64,000 nt of DNA. Source: Maridesulfovibrio sp. (GTDB taxonomy: Bacteria; Desulfobacterota; Desulfovibrionia; Desulfovibrionales; Desulfovibrionaceae). Positions 26,013 through 33,385 of this stretch are shown here, one piece after another. Numbering within the stretch: position 1 is the first letter of the stretch; every line of letters begins with the position of its first letter. The position numbers were made by a program, and so were the translations under genes. Below the pieces are notes generated by a model, which was not told the DNA's origin, searched no databases, and was given only the letters and a program-made list of their open reading frames with translations. The stretch spans positions 1,989,501 to 2,053,500 of the forward strand of contig NZ_OY762999.1 in the NCBI RefSeq assembly GCF_963666665.1. Direction: 5' to 3'.

Positions 26013-26603
26013 ATGCCATTTTATGAATTTGAAGGCTTGGTACCGGTAGTAGACCCTACAGCATATGTACATCCGACAGCTGTACTTATCGGCGATGTCA
26101 TCGTAGGAGCAGGAGCATACATAGGTCCCTGCGCTTCTCTGCGGGGAGACTACGGACGTTTGATCATCGAAGAAGGATCAAATGTTCAGGATGGCTGCAT
26201 CATGCATGGCTATTGCGATGTAGATACAATTGTCGAACAGAATGTATCTGTCGGGCACGGCGCAGTTCTGCACGGATGTATTGTCAAAAAGAACTCGCTC
26301 ATAGGCATGAATTCCGTGGTAATGGATGGTACCATAATTGGAGAAGAAAGCATCGTAGCGGCCATGTCTTTTGTTAAGGCAGGATTCCAAGGAACAGCAC
26401 GACAGTTATTGGCAGGCTCTCCAGCAAAAGAACTCCGTCAGGTAACTGATCAGGATATGCACTGGCATGGATTGAACATCAAGGAATATCAGGCCTTGGC
26501 CGGTCGCTCGGCACAATCGATAAAAGAAGTGCAGCCACTGACTGCGGTGGAAGAAAACCGTCCCCGACTAGCAGGGGTTACGGATGTAAAACCCAAGATG
26601 TAG
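26013..26603 (+). CDS. caiE: CaiE/PaaY-like hexapeptide-repeat protein (gamma carbonic anhydrase fold)
   Basis: 196 residues, exactly the length of E. coli CaiE and matching it along the whole chain as I remember it (FEGLVPVVDPTAYVHP; GPCASLRGDYGRLI; VQDGCIMHGYCD; SIVAAMSFVKAGF; MEENRPRL-type end). Left-handed beta-helix trimer with carbonic-anhydrase-like metal histidines; CaiE stimulates carnitine racemase and dehydratase steps, and the paralogue PaaY is a thioesterase of phenylacetate breakdown. No carnitine or phenylacetate gene is nearby, so the substrate is open. AAGGA ribosome binding site at 25999-26003. Confidence 0.88.
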   Translation: MPFYEFEGLVPVVDPTAYVHPTAVLIGDVIVGAGAYIGPCASLRGDYGRLIIEEGSNVQDGCIMHGYCDVDTIVEQNVSVGHGAVLHGCIVKKNSLIGMNSVVMDGTIIGEESIVAAMSFVKAGFQGTARQLLAGSPAKELRQVTDQDMHWHGLNIKEYQALAGRSAQSIKEVQPLTAVEENRPRLAGVTDVKPKM

Positions 26604-26627
26604 TTATAAATTACCGCTCACATTCCC

Positions 26628-26663
26628 AACCCCGGAAACCGTCTGGTTTTCGGGGTTTCTTTT
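26628..26663 (+). terminator. Rho-independent terminator after caiE
   Basis: AACCCCGGAAACC (26628-26640), GTCT loop, GGTTTTCGGGGTT (26645-26657), then TTTCTTTT. Confidence 0.9.
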
Positions 26664-26848
26664 GATATAGAAAAACTCGGCACCGTTAATTTCGGCATAC
26701 GTTTATTAAAAGCGTACTCTTCATCAGCATCAGCATGATTCAATCGCATCCATTTTCTGCAACTCTTATAGGCTTAAAAGCACAAAAACGAGTCTGAATT
26801 GTTTTTTCGTACAACACCCTGAGATTTAAAGTTTTTTATGTAACTCCC

Positions 26849-26879
26849 TTGACGTGGAGCCTGTCGATCATGTTAGTAT
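26849..26879 (+). promoter_or_regulatory. Probable promoter of the histidine-rich protein gene
   Basis: In the 264-base gene-free stretch 26664-26927 the only promoter-like sequence is TTGACG (26849-26854) with TAGTAT (26874-26879), a 19-base spacer. Such long spacers are typical of promoters under MerR-type metal regulators, but no clear dyad is present between the boxes. A TTAGTA reading gives an 18-base spacer. Nothing else was recognised in this stretch. Confidence 0.35.
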
Positions 26880-26927
26880 ACCATTAATAACCACATACAA
26901 TTCACGATCAAATAAAAGGAGAATAAA

Positions 26928-27248
26928 ATGTGCAAGACTTGTAATTGCGGTACCAATAGCGAATCAGGAAAGCATCAGCATGCCCACGCTCACGGTAACG
27001 GAGTAGCTCATTCCCATGACCACGATCACGAACATGCGCACATCCATGAGCATACCCATGCAGACGGAACAACCCATTCGCATGAGCATGCACATGTTCA
27101 CTCACATTCACACGACCACACCCACACTCACTCGCACACCCACGACAGTGAACATAACCACGATCATTTCCATTCCCACGGAAGCCATTGCACAGACGAA
27201 GCACATGCCCACTCTGATGACAACTCTCACAATCACGACCACGGTTAG
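26928..27248 (+). CDS. Histidine-rich metal-binding protein
   Basis: 106 residues of which about a third are histidine, mostly in alternating H-x-H runs mixed with Asp, Glu, Ser and Thr. The N-terminus has a CKTCNCG cysteine cluster and there is one more Cys at GSHC. No signal peptide. Composition resembles nickel or zinc storage tails of HypB, SlyD and Hpn-like proteins, here as a stand-alone protein. It probably buffers Ni, Zn or Co in the cytoplasm. AAGGAG ribosome binding site; own terminator. No hydrogenase, urease or metal transporter gene is adjacent. Confidence 0.82.
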   Translation: MCKTCNCGTNSESGKHQHAHAHGNGVAHSHDHDHEHAHIHEHTHADGTTHSHEHAHVHSHSHDHTHTHSHTHDSEHNHDHFHSHGSHCTDEAHAHSDDNSHNHDHG

Positions 27249-27287
27249 AATGCAAAGAAGACAATAAGCGGCTAACAAACTTTAAAC

Positions 27288-27323
27288 CACCCGGAGAATC
27301 TGAATTTTCCGGGTGTTTTTTTT
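27288..27323 (+). terminator. Rho-independent terminator
   Basis: CACCCGGAGAA pairs with TTTTCCGGGTG (27288-27315), followed by a run of eight T. Confidence 0.9.
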
Positions 27324-27399
27324 ACACTTGAGCCAAATCGCTTTAGCGGGTAAAGAAACGGCTTGCATCAACCAGAACGCAAGTCAGGAGATTTACGAT

Positions 27400-27924
27400 A
27401 TGAGTGCTTTTAAAATCGTCGAAGCTAAACCGAATCCGGATTTTAATATTTTTTATTTTGCAGAGCTTAACGGTTCCACCCGCATCGAGCATTCCCTCAT
27501 GGAAAGCCTCGAAAAATACTGGAACGAATGGCTGCCCCACCTCAAGGCTTACACTCTGAAGCAGCCTGAAGGCGGTAAAGGCACCGACTTCCTGCTTCTT
27601 TACCTTGAAAAGGAAGTTGAGGATTCCGTTGAAGAAATCTGGCAGAAAACACCCACCGAGGGCCTTGCACACCACAACCTCGCGATCACCATCGTAATGT
27701 CCGCAGCACAGTCCCTGATTCCGCAGCTGGAAGAAGGTAAGTGTGCACCGCTTCCCAAGCCGGGTGAAGAAGTGCTCAAGGCATTCGAATCCCTCGGACT
27801 CACTTGGAATCAGGAAGGTACCGTTAACCGCCAGTACGCGGTATTCACTCCCTTCCCGTACTCCGGTGGCTGTGAAGTCTGCTACCTTGAGGACACCTGC
27901 CCCAAGAGCCAGACACGTAAATAG
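27400..27924 (+). CDS. Conserved hypothetical protein, 174 aa
   Basis: No domain recognised. ATG 27400 is chosen because CAGGAG lies at 27385-27390; the upstream extension to 27313 runs through the preceding terminator. The product is soluble and acidic, with a helical middle (AITIVMSAAQSLIPQLEEG) and a C-terminal CEVCYLEDTC cluster that could bind a metal or form disulfides. Codon use is that of well expressed host genes. It is flanked by terminators on both sides. Confidence 0.75.
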   Translation: MSAFKIVEAKPNPDFNIFYFAELNGSTRIEHSLMESLEKYWNEWLPHLKAYTLKQPEGGKGTDFLLLYLEKEVEDSVEEIWQKTPTEGLAHHNLAITIVMSAAQSLIPQLEEGKCAPLPKPGEEVLKAFESLGLTWNQEGTVNRQYAVFTPFPYSGGCEVCYLEDTCPKSQTRK

Positions 27925-27951
27925 TAAGTTTTTTTGTTGATATAGAAATTG

Positions 27952-27990
27952 AAAAGCCCGCCAGAGCGTTTGCTCTGGCGGGCTTTTGTT
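27952..27990 (+). terminator. Rho-independent terminator (copy 1 of a near-duplicate pair)
   Basis: Perfect 16-bp stem AAAAGCCCGCCAGAGC / GCTCTGGCGGGCTTTT (27952-27967, 27972-27987) with a GTTT loop and T-rich exit. Its left arm differs by one base from the terminator at 29502. Confidence 0.95.
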
Positions 27991-28117
27991 TGTTTTGATC
28001 ATAAGCTTCAAAGTAAGCGTAGGATTTAACAAATCATTTCACCCCTCGCCAATCGGAAATCATTCTACTATATAAACGAACAACAAATTATAGACACTTT
28101 TTCAATCAGGAGTTCCC

Positions 28118-29482
28118 ATGCTGTTGTTCCCCCCTCAAATTAAAATCAAAGAAGGCGAAGGCTTTACCCCGGAAAATGACACTTTCAATCGTAAAGAATT
28201 CGGTGAAAGTTTAGCTCGCTTAGTGAAGCATGCAGATGATGCTTTAGTCATTGGCCTTGATGCTCCTTGGGGCGAAGGTAAGACAACTTTCGTTAAGCAA
28301 TGGCAGGGACTACTCAAAAACGACTTTGAAATCGATTCCATTTACTTTGACGCATTTGCACATGACTACCAATATGATCCTCTCGCCGTTCTTGCAGACG
28401 AGTTCTATGCATTCATTGACCAAAAGACATCAACGGAAGAAAGCGATGATTTTTGGCAGGAGCAAAAACCAAGTTACCTTGAAGGAGCAGCAAACTGGGT
28501 TGCCAGTAAAGCTCCAGCCGTCGGAAAAATATTTGGAGCAGGGATAGGAGCATTTTCAGCAGCATGTTCTGGTGGCGGTGGCCCAGAAACCGATGCTGCA
28601 ACAGCAGGTGCAGCTGCAACTGGAGAAGTAACAGGAGAACAAATTGAAGCCATTTTCAAAGCCCGCCAAGAAGCCAAACGCGGATTAAAAGGATTCCGTG
28701 ATTCTTTAAAAACTATCGGCAAAGAGCTACGTGAGAGACAAAATAAACCTCTTGTCTTCATAATTGATGAGTTAGACAGATGCCGCCCTGATTTTGCTTT
28801 AGATTTAATTGAAAAGGTTAAGCATGTTTTTTCTGTTCCAGGAATTGTATTTGTGCTTGTTTATAACAAGGAGCAGATGTGTGGACATATTGAATGTCGA
28901 TATGGAGCTAAGGTTCAATCGCAAATATATTTGAATAAATTCATTAACATAGAAACCATGCTACCTAAAAACAAAAACATAAGCCAACTTCATTACGACG
29001 ACAGCAATAAGTTCATTGAATTTGTATCATCAAGAATGGATTTGAGATTAGACTATAAGGCCGTAAAGCTTTTAACGTTTTACAGTTCTAAAAAAGACAT
29101 TGCACTTCGTGAAGTTGAAAAATTATTAACAAGTGTATCAATTGCAAAAAGCAGCCTAAGAAAAAGTTTATCAGAATGGGACAATCTAATCTGTGGATTG
29201 TGTCTTATTCATCTACTTGAACCTAGTATTTTCAAAAAATTATTAGTGAAAGAACAATGCTGGCAAGAATGTGAAACTTTTTTTGAATTCAACAGTACCC
29301 CTGAACATTTTGATAATCAAACAGGAGAATTCGGCTATTTTAAATTAACTTGGCACTCCATCTTAAACCCTCAAGCCACACCAGATGAAAGACATAGGTT
29401 TGCAGACCATCGCTATAATATCAATGACTTAGTCCCCATATACTGCAAAAGTCTATTAAGATTTCTCCCTGAAACAAACTAA
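28118..29482 (+). CDS. KAP family P-loop NTPase
   Basis: 454 residues. Walker A at about residue 47 (GLDAPWGEGKTTFVKQW) and Walker B at about 210 (LVFIIDELDRCRPDFALDLIE) are the KAP signature. Between them lies a small-residue-rich stretch (about 125-175; AVGKIFGAGIGAFSAACSGG) where KAP proteins often carry membrane segments. KAP NTPases include PifA of plasmid F, which excludes phage T7, so a defence role is possible but unproven. The second half is AT-rich with codon use unlike the neighbours, suggesting transfer. Single gene with AGGAG, between two near-identical terminators. Confidence 0.88.
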   Translation: MLLFPPQIKIKEGEGFTPENDTFNRKEFGESLARLVKHADDALVIGLDAPWGEGKTTFVKQWQGLLKNDFEIDSIYFDAFAHDYQYDPLAVLADEFYAFIDQKTSTEESDDFWQEQKPSYLEGAANWVASKAPAVGKIFGAGIGAFSAACSGGGGPETDAATAGAAATGEVTGEQIEAIFKARQEAKRGLKGFRDSLKTIGKELRERQNKPLVFIIDELDRCRPDFALDLIEKVKHVFSVPGIVFVLVYNKEQMCGHIECRYGAKVQSQIYLNKFINIETMLPKNKNISQLHYDDSNKFIEFVSSRMDLRLDYKAVKLLTFYSSKKDIALREVEKLLTSVSIAKSSLRKSLSEWDNLICGLCLIHLLEPSIFKKLLVKEQCWQECETFFEFNSTPEHFDNQTGEFGYFKLTWHSILNPQATPDERHRFADHRYNINDLVPIYCKSLLRFLPETN

Positions 29483-29498
29483 TATAACGTGATTATCT

Positions 29499-29537
29499 AA
29501 AAAAAGCCCGCCAGAACAGTGTTCTGACGGGCTTTTA
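29499..29537. terminator. Bidirectional terminator (copy 2 of a near-duplicate pair)
   Basis: AAAAGCCCGCCAGAAC (29502-29517) pairs with GTTCTGACGGGCTTTT (29521-29536) with one mismatch. T-runs read out both ways, so it serves the KAP gene and the minus-strand gene at 29561. Confidence 0.92.
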
Positions 29538-29560
29538 CAATTAAACAAATAAAGCTTCCC

Positions 29561-30031
29561 CTACTCCACAAACGCCACACTCTTCAAAAGCGTCCGCTCA
29601 CCAAAAAATTCTTCCAGCCTTTCGCGCTCGGATTCGAGAATGCGGATTTCGGACAACCCAACTTCCTCTTTGACCCCGCCGTAAATTTTCAGGGCTTGGT
29701 CGATGAAACCGGATTCCACGAAGCAGACGTTCATGGCATATGAACGGTCATTCCACTTCATGCGGATTTTAATGATCGGGTTGCGGGTCTCATGATCCGT
29801 GACCAAGTTACCGGTACGCACCAAGGTATCACGTACATTTTTAGGCAACATGACCCCGAAACGACTCAAGTTTTCGGAAAAGGCAGGTTCGAAGGCCACG
29901 TAATAATAGGGGTCCACCTTTAACGCGATGGATTTGCCCGGAATATTCAGGATAAAAGGATTTTCAGCAAAGGCCTTTCCCAGCCCTTTCTGCAGGCGAT
30001 CAATGCGATCTTTATAATCTTGTAAGGACAT
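29561..30031 (-). CDS. Conserved hypothetical protein, 156 aa
   Basis: No domain recognised. Soluble alpha/beta-looking protein beginning MSLQDYKDRIDRLQ, with a central basic stretch (NPIIKIRMKWNDRSY) and an acidic helical C-terminus (ESERERLEEFFGE). ATG 30031 follows GGGGGA. Host-like codon use and its own promoter region; shares the terminator at 29502 with the convergent KAP gene. Confidence 0.7.
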   Translation of the reverse strand: MSLQDYKDRIDRLQKGLGKAFAENPFILNIPGKSIALKVDPYYYVAFEPAFSENLSRFGVMLPKNVRDTLVRTGNLVTDHETRNPIIKIRMKWNDRSYAMNVCFVESGFIDQALKIYGGVKEEVGLSEIRILESERERLEEFFGERTLLKSVAFVE

Positions 30032-30097
30032 TGGTGTAATCCCCCTTTAATTGAGTTATTACACCAAGTTTAACAGCTAATCAAACTAGTTTATTCC

Positions 30098-30370
30098 TTA
30101 CTTCAATTCATCTCGCATGCGGATGTAAGTTTCCTCATTTATCTCGCCGGAAGCGTAACGCTTCTTTAAAACATCCTGTGCGGAAGGCGCACAGGGCCCG
30201 GTATCCGGCTTGCGAAACATGCGCACAGTAAAATAAATGATCAACCCGATGACTACGAGTTGCAAAATTCCGCCAAAATGAAACGGCATCCAGCCACTCA
30301 TACCATAACCGGCACCATGGCCGAATCCGGGACCGCTACACCAACTGCTTAATGCGCTGAGAAATTCCAT
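30098..30370 (-). CDS. Small SHOCT-domain membrane protein
   Basis: 90 residues: a glycine-rich N-terminus, one transmembrane helix (about 32-50; LQLVVIGLIIYFTV) and a C-terminal SHOCT motif (LKKRYASGEINEETYIRMRDEL). SHOCT is a short oligomerisation motif found at the ends of many small bacterial membrane proteins; function not defined. Start ATG 30370 with GAGG. Confidence 0.85.
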   Translation of the reverse strand: MEFLSALSSWCSGPGFGHGAGYGMSGWMPFHFGGILQLVVIGLIIYFTVRMFRKPDTGPCAPSAQDVLKKRYASGEINEETYIRMRDELK

Positions 30371-30476
30371 GTCCTCACCTCGTTAAATTTATTTATATAC
30401 ATACTAAGTAAAAGCATATCCCATGCCATAAATTTAAGTTGTAAATCTAACACACTACAAACCAACCACCTAATAA

Positions 30477-30494
30477 TGTGCACTAGACTGCACA
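30477..30494. promoter_or_regulatory. Inverted repeat TGTGCA-N6-TGCACA
   Basis: Perfect 6-bp half sites (30477-30482, 30489-30494) about 107 bases upstream of the SHOCT gene, with another TTGCAC at 30511-30516. Spacing and symmetry suit a dimeric regulator of the Crp/Fnr type. Identity unknown. Confidence 0.4.
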
Positions 30495-30536
30495 ATAGAT
30501 AGACAAAGGATTGCACAACTCATGCTCTGAAACTAT

Positions 30537-30614
30537 TTATGTCCCGCCAAACAATGCATGATATGCGAAGAATAAAATACAGATAAAAGCCAAAAGTTCA
30601 TTCAGTGAATACAT
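30537..30614 (-). CDS. 25-residue putative membrane microprotein
   Basis: ATG at 30614 with GAGGAG at 8 to 13 bases upstream; the peptide has one hydrophobic helix (LLAFICILFFAYHALF) and ends GGT. It begins 16 bases after the stop codon of the 79-residue membrane protein gene, so the two are probably co-translated. Size and make-up recall accessory subunits such as CydX or KdpF, but no partner complex is encoded nearby. Confidence 0.6.
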   Translation of the reverse strand: MYSLNELLAFICILFFAYHALFGGT

Positions 30615-30630
30615 GGTCGGCTCCTCACAA

Positions 30631-30870
30631 CTACTTCAGGTAATCGTAAGGACGGTCATCCATTACATTAATCCCATAACGTTTCTTCTTTACGTAGAAA
30701 GCCGTAGAAAACTCAGCTCTATTCGATGATTTACGAAGGACACGAATTGCAGCCCAGATGACGATAACTGCAAAAATTAACTGTACAGCCAGAATCCAAA
30801 AAACAGTTCCAGCCATACCATCAGAAAAAAGCACGCTTAAAACATCAACTGCAACATTGTATAATTCCAT
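30631..30870 (-). CDS. Small single-helix membrane protein, 79 aa
   Basis: ATG 30870 behind CGAGG is preferred to the longer reading from 30912. One long hydrophobic segment (about 21-43; VFWILAVQLIFAVIVIWAAI) followed by a basic cytoplasmic tail with KKKRYGINVMDDRPYDYLK. No family recognised. Upstream are several TGCA palindromes (30994-31007 and beyond); downstream is the 25-residue ORF. Confidence 0.65.
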   Translation of the reverse strand: MELYNVAVDVLSVLFSDGMAGTVFWILAVQLIFAVIVIWAAIRVLRKSSNRAEFSTAFYVKKKRYGINVMDDRPYDYLK

Positions 30871-30993
30871 TCTAAACCTCGTGATTTTTGTAAATAGAAT
30901 TTCATGCTGCATGCCAGAAACAAAAAAATGTTAAATCCGCACCAATTAGAAAAACACTTAAGACACTGTTAATCCTAACTTAATAAAAATATA

Positions 30994-31007
30994 TGCAAGA
31001 ACTTGCA
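30994..31007. promoter_or_regulatory. Palindrome TGCAAG-AA-CTTGCA
   Basis: Perfect 6-bp half sites with a 2-base centre, about 125 bases upstream of the 79-aa gene. Further TGTGCA (31024-31029) and TTGTGCAA (31043-31050) elements follow. Together with 30477-30494 these suggest one regulator for both small membrane protein genes. Confidence 0.4.
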
Positions 31008-31049
31008 CGACATAATTAAGCCATGTGCAGCACCATCAAGTTTTGTGCA

Positions 31050-31082
31050 AAAGAAAACCCCGCAACAGAATTGCTGCGGGGC
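31050..31082 (-). terminator. Terminator of the ParB-like/SPL-like operon
   Basis: CCCCGCA (31058-31064) and TGCGGGG (31075-31081) form the stem; on the minus strand it is followed by TTTTCTTTT. Confidence 0.88.
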
Positions 31083-31116
31083 ATTTAATCAGTTTTGAAA
31101 ACTATACTAAACTCAA

Positions 31117-32217
31117 CTAATCATTAAAAGCCTGATTCATAAGATGCTTTCCAAGGCTGCCTAAATCTTTGGGGGTGTAACCAAAGACATCCTGCCAGTT
31201 TTCGGTGGATTCCATGCAGAAGTATAACTGTTTGCCCATGCCGTGCTTGCGCAGACGATCGACAATAAACTTGAACTGGCGCAGACGCAGGGGCCGCAAC
31301 AAACGCATTTTATTGTCGTTCCCGGTAATGAACTCATCGAAGATGTAAGTTGTTTCCGGAAAATTCTGCTCAATGATCGGCTTGAGGTGCGGCATATGCC
31401 TGAATGATCCAAGGCTGAAGTAAGCGATCTGCTCCGGCTTCACATAATCAAAGATCATATCGATGATTTCAGCATATCCTTCACGCCAACCGTCAAAACG
31501 GATGATGGGGTCGAAATGCAGGCAGACCCTGAAACCGGCTTCAGCGCATGTGCGGGCGGCTTCAAGACGTTCTTTGAGTGTTGAAACACCGAATTCCTCA
31601 TGCTCATTAACAAACGGAGCATTGAGGGACCATGCCGGAAGCAGGCGGTCAGTACGCTTAACCACATCCATCCATGAAAGGTCGATGATCTTGGACTTCA
31701 ATTCCAGACAAACGTTGGGATAATCACCGAGAAATTCTACGAGATCGCGGCTGTATCCGGTGACAGCTTCAAGGGCGAGGGAATCGGTAAATTCCCCGGT
31801 ACCGACGCGGTAGCGGGTGGAAACATCAGCCGAGAACGCCTTGCCCAGTTCATCGAACAAATCGTTCTGATTAGCCCATACCTTGAGCACATTGTCCTGA
31901 AAGTAAGCCTGCAAAATACAGTAAGAGCAAGCCATAGGGCAGCCCTCACCGATATGGATGATCCTGTATCCGCAACAATGGTAGTAGCGGGTGCCGGGAC
32001 AAAAACGCAGAAACTTACCCTTGTACTCTTTCAGATACAGAGACTGCTTGCCGCCAAGTTCCCCATGCGGGAAATTGTCCGGGTCCACTACTTCTACCGG
32101 GAGGTCGGGCATACGTGAAAGCACCCGCTCGGTAAGCGGAACTTTCTGCATGCTGCGATCAATATATATTTTTTCAATTCCCTTTAAATGATCGGGAAGT
32201 ACTAAATCATTGCTCAT
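31117..32217 (-). CDS. SPL-like radical SAM protein
   Basis: 366 residues with the radical-SAM cluster motif C-x3-C-x2-C (GCPMACSYC, Cys93, Cys97, Cys100) placed as in spore photoproduct lyase, and the family's N-terminal PGTRYYHCCGY and ILQAYFQ stretches. True SPL splits spore photoproduct thymine dimers in endospore DNA, using a conserved cysteine as H donor; at the likely equivalent place this protein reads GTGEFTDSLALE with no cysteine. This organism class does not sporulate, so a different nucleic-acid reaction is likely. It follows a ParB-like gene with an 11-base gap. Confidence 0.88.
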   Translation of the reverse strand: MSNDLVLPDHLKGIEKIYIDRSMQKVPLTERVLSRMPDLPVEVVDPDNFPHGELGGKQSLYLKEYKGKFLRFCPGTRYYHCCGYRIIHIGEGCPMACSYCILQAYFQDNVLKVWANQNDLFDELGKAFSADVSTRYRVGTGEFTDSLALEAVTGYSRDLVEFLGDYPNVCLELKSKIIDLSWMDVVKRTDRLLPAWSLNAPFVNEHEEFGVSTLKERLEAARTCAEAGFRVCLHFDPIIRFDGWREGYAEIIDMIFDYVKPEQIAYFSLGSFRHMPHLKPIIEQNFPETTYIFDEFITGNDNKMRLLRPLRLRQFKFIVDRLRKHGMGKQLYFCMESTENWQDVFGYTPKDLGSLGKHLMNQAFND

Positions 32218-32228
32218 TTTTAAATCCG

Positions 32229-33182
32229 CTACTTGTCTCTACCAAGTTCGAAAAGATCTTCCCAACCGCTGAACTTGAAGATTGACTCCAGATCAGCCAT
32301 TGCCTTTTCCATCATCTCACGATTCTTGAAACGGGTCTGAATCATAACTTCCCCGGTCTCGAAACTGCCGACAGGTTCAACGCGCCATTTGGTTCCGGCG
32401 CAGATTTCCGAAACAATCTTGCAATGAACCTTCTCCAACTCGCTCAGGGTAGGATAGCACAATTCTTTTGCAGACTTGCAAAAACGGCTAACTGCATCCT
32501 TGGGGGATTCACTCTCACCCGCAGAGTCAAATGCGGGAGCAGAGATCAGCTCAACTATGGATTTGTTCTCGCGACGGGAAGTCTCATAAAGCCAAGTCAG
32601 GAAATTAACCGCATTGGAACGGGACCAACTCAGCTTCTCGAAAAAACGAACCAGAGCGGTGCGGTCTGGTTCATCAAGTTTGATGAGAACAGAAACCGCT
32701 GCCAAAGGAATATGCCCGAGCTTGAGCAATTCATCATATTCCAGCTCGAGTTCCATCCAATCCAGCCAGAATTTCATATCCCGTGATTTAGGCTTAAGGC
32801 CAAGCAGCGGGGCAACGATGTTGGGAAGTTCAGCAGCATCTATACGTGCAGCAAAAAAACGGACCACTGACAATTTCAAAGATTCGTCTGCTAAACGCGC
32901 ACTATTTTCTTCAAGATGTAGCACGGCTTTTGAAATATCATCAGCGGCATCTATATATCGCACCAAAACGTCAAGCCCAAGCTTTGAAGCAGCAGAAACC
33001 CTTGCCCTGCCGGCAACAAGCAGTATTTTACCGGATTCTTCAACTGCCAGCACTGGAACGAGCTGCCCGTGTTTTTTCAACGACGGGATAAGTTTTTCAA
33101 ACGGGGACTCAGGATGCAGAAGCCATGGACCGGAACAGTCGATATCAGCCGGATAAAGACTGCAAATACTGGGATTACTCAA
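32229..33182 (-). CDS. ParB-like nuclease-domain protein
   Basis: 317 residues. The N-terminal 115 residues fit the ParB/Srx domain (LIPSLKKHGQLVPVLAVEE; LVAGRARVSAASKLGLDVLVR), with GRARVSA where chromosomal ParB has the GERRxRA CTP-binding box. The rest is helical and lacks the usual ParB helix-turn-helix. There is no ParA next to it, so it is probably not a partition protein. It is the first gene of a two-gene operon with the SPL-like enzyme. Confidence 0.82.
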   Translation of the reverse strand: MSNPSICSLYPADIDCSGPWLLHPESPFEKLIPSLKKHGQLVPVLAVEESGKILLVAGRARVSAASKLGLDVLVRYIDAADDISKAVLHLEENSARLADESLKLSVVRFFAARIDAAELPNIVAPLLGLKPKSRDMKFWLDWMELELEYDELLKLGHIPLAAVSVLIKLDEPDRTALVRFFEKLSWSRSNAVNFLTWLYETSRRENKSIVELISAPAFDSAGESESPKDAVSRFCKSAKELCYPTLSELEKVHCKIVSEICAGTKWRVEPVGSFETGEVMIQTRFKNREMMEKAMADLESIFKFSGWEDLFELGRDK

Positions 33183-33385
33183 TTTATATAACCTCCGAAA
33201 AACGGAATAAAGTCGTGCTCAATTACTATTTATGCACGAAATTTAATTAATTATCTACGCTTGACATGTTAGCAGGGCTATACCTATAGGGATTATTAGG
33301 AAGAATTATAAGTTGCACCTTTAGACCTGTACTGGCCGGGTCGTCAGGTCCCGGCTGTGAACATTCAGAGAAACGGAGTTGTTGA

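Noticed and set aside
26908..27264. 118-codon minus-strand ORF opposite the His-rich gene
   Set aside because: Its Cys/Arg/Gly-rich sequence is just the reverse complement of His codons; the plus-strand frame has the ribosome binding site and terminator.
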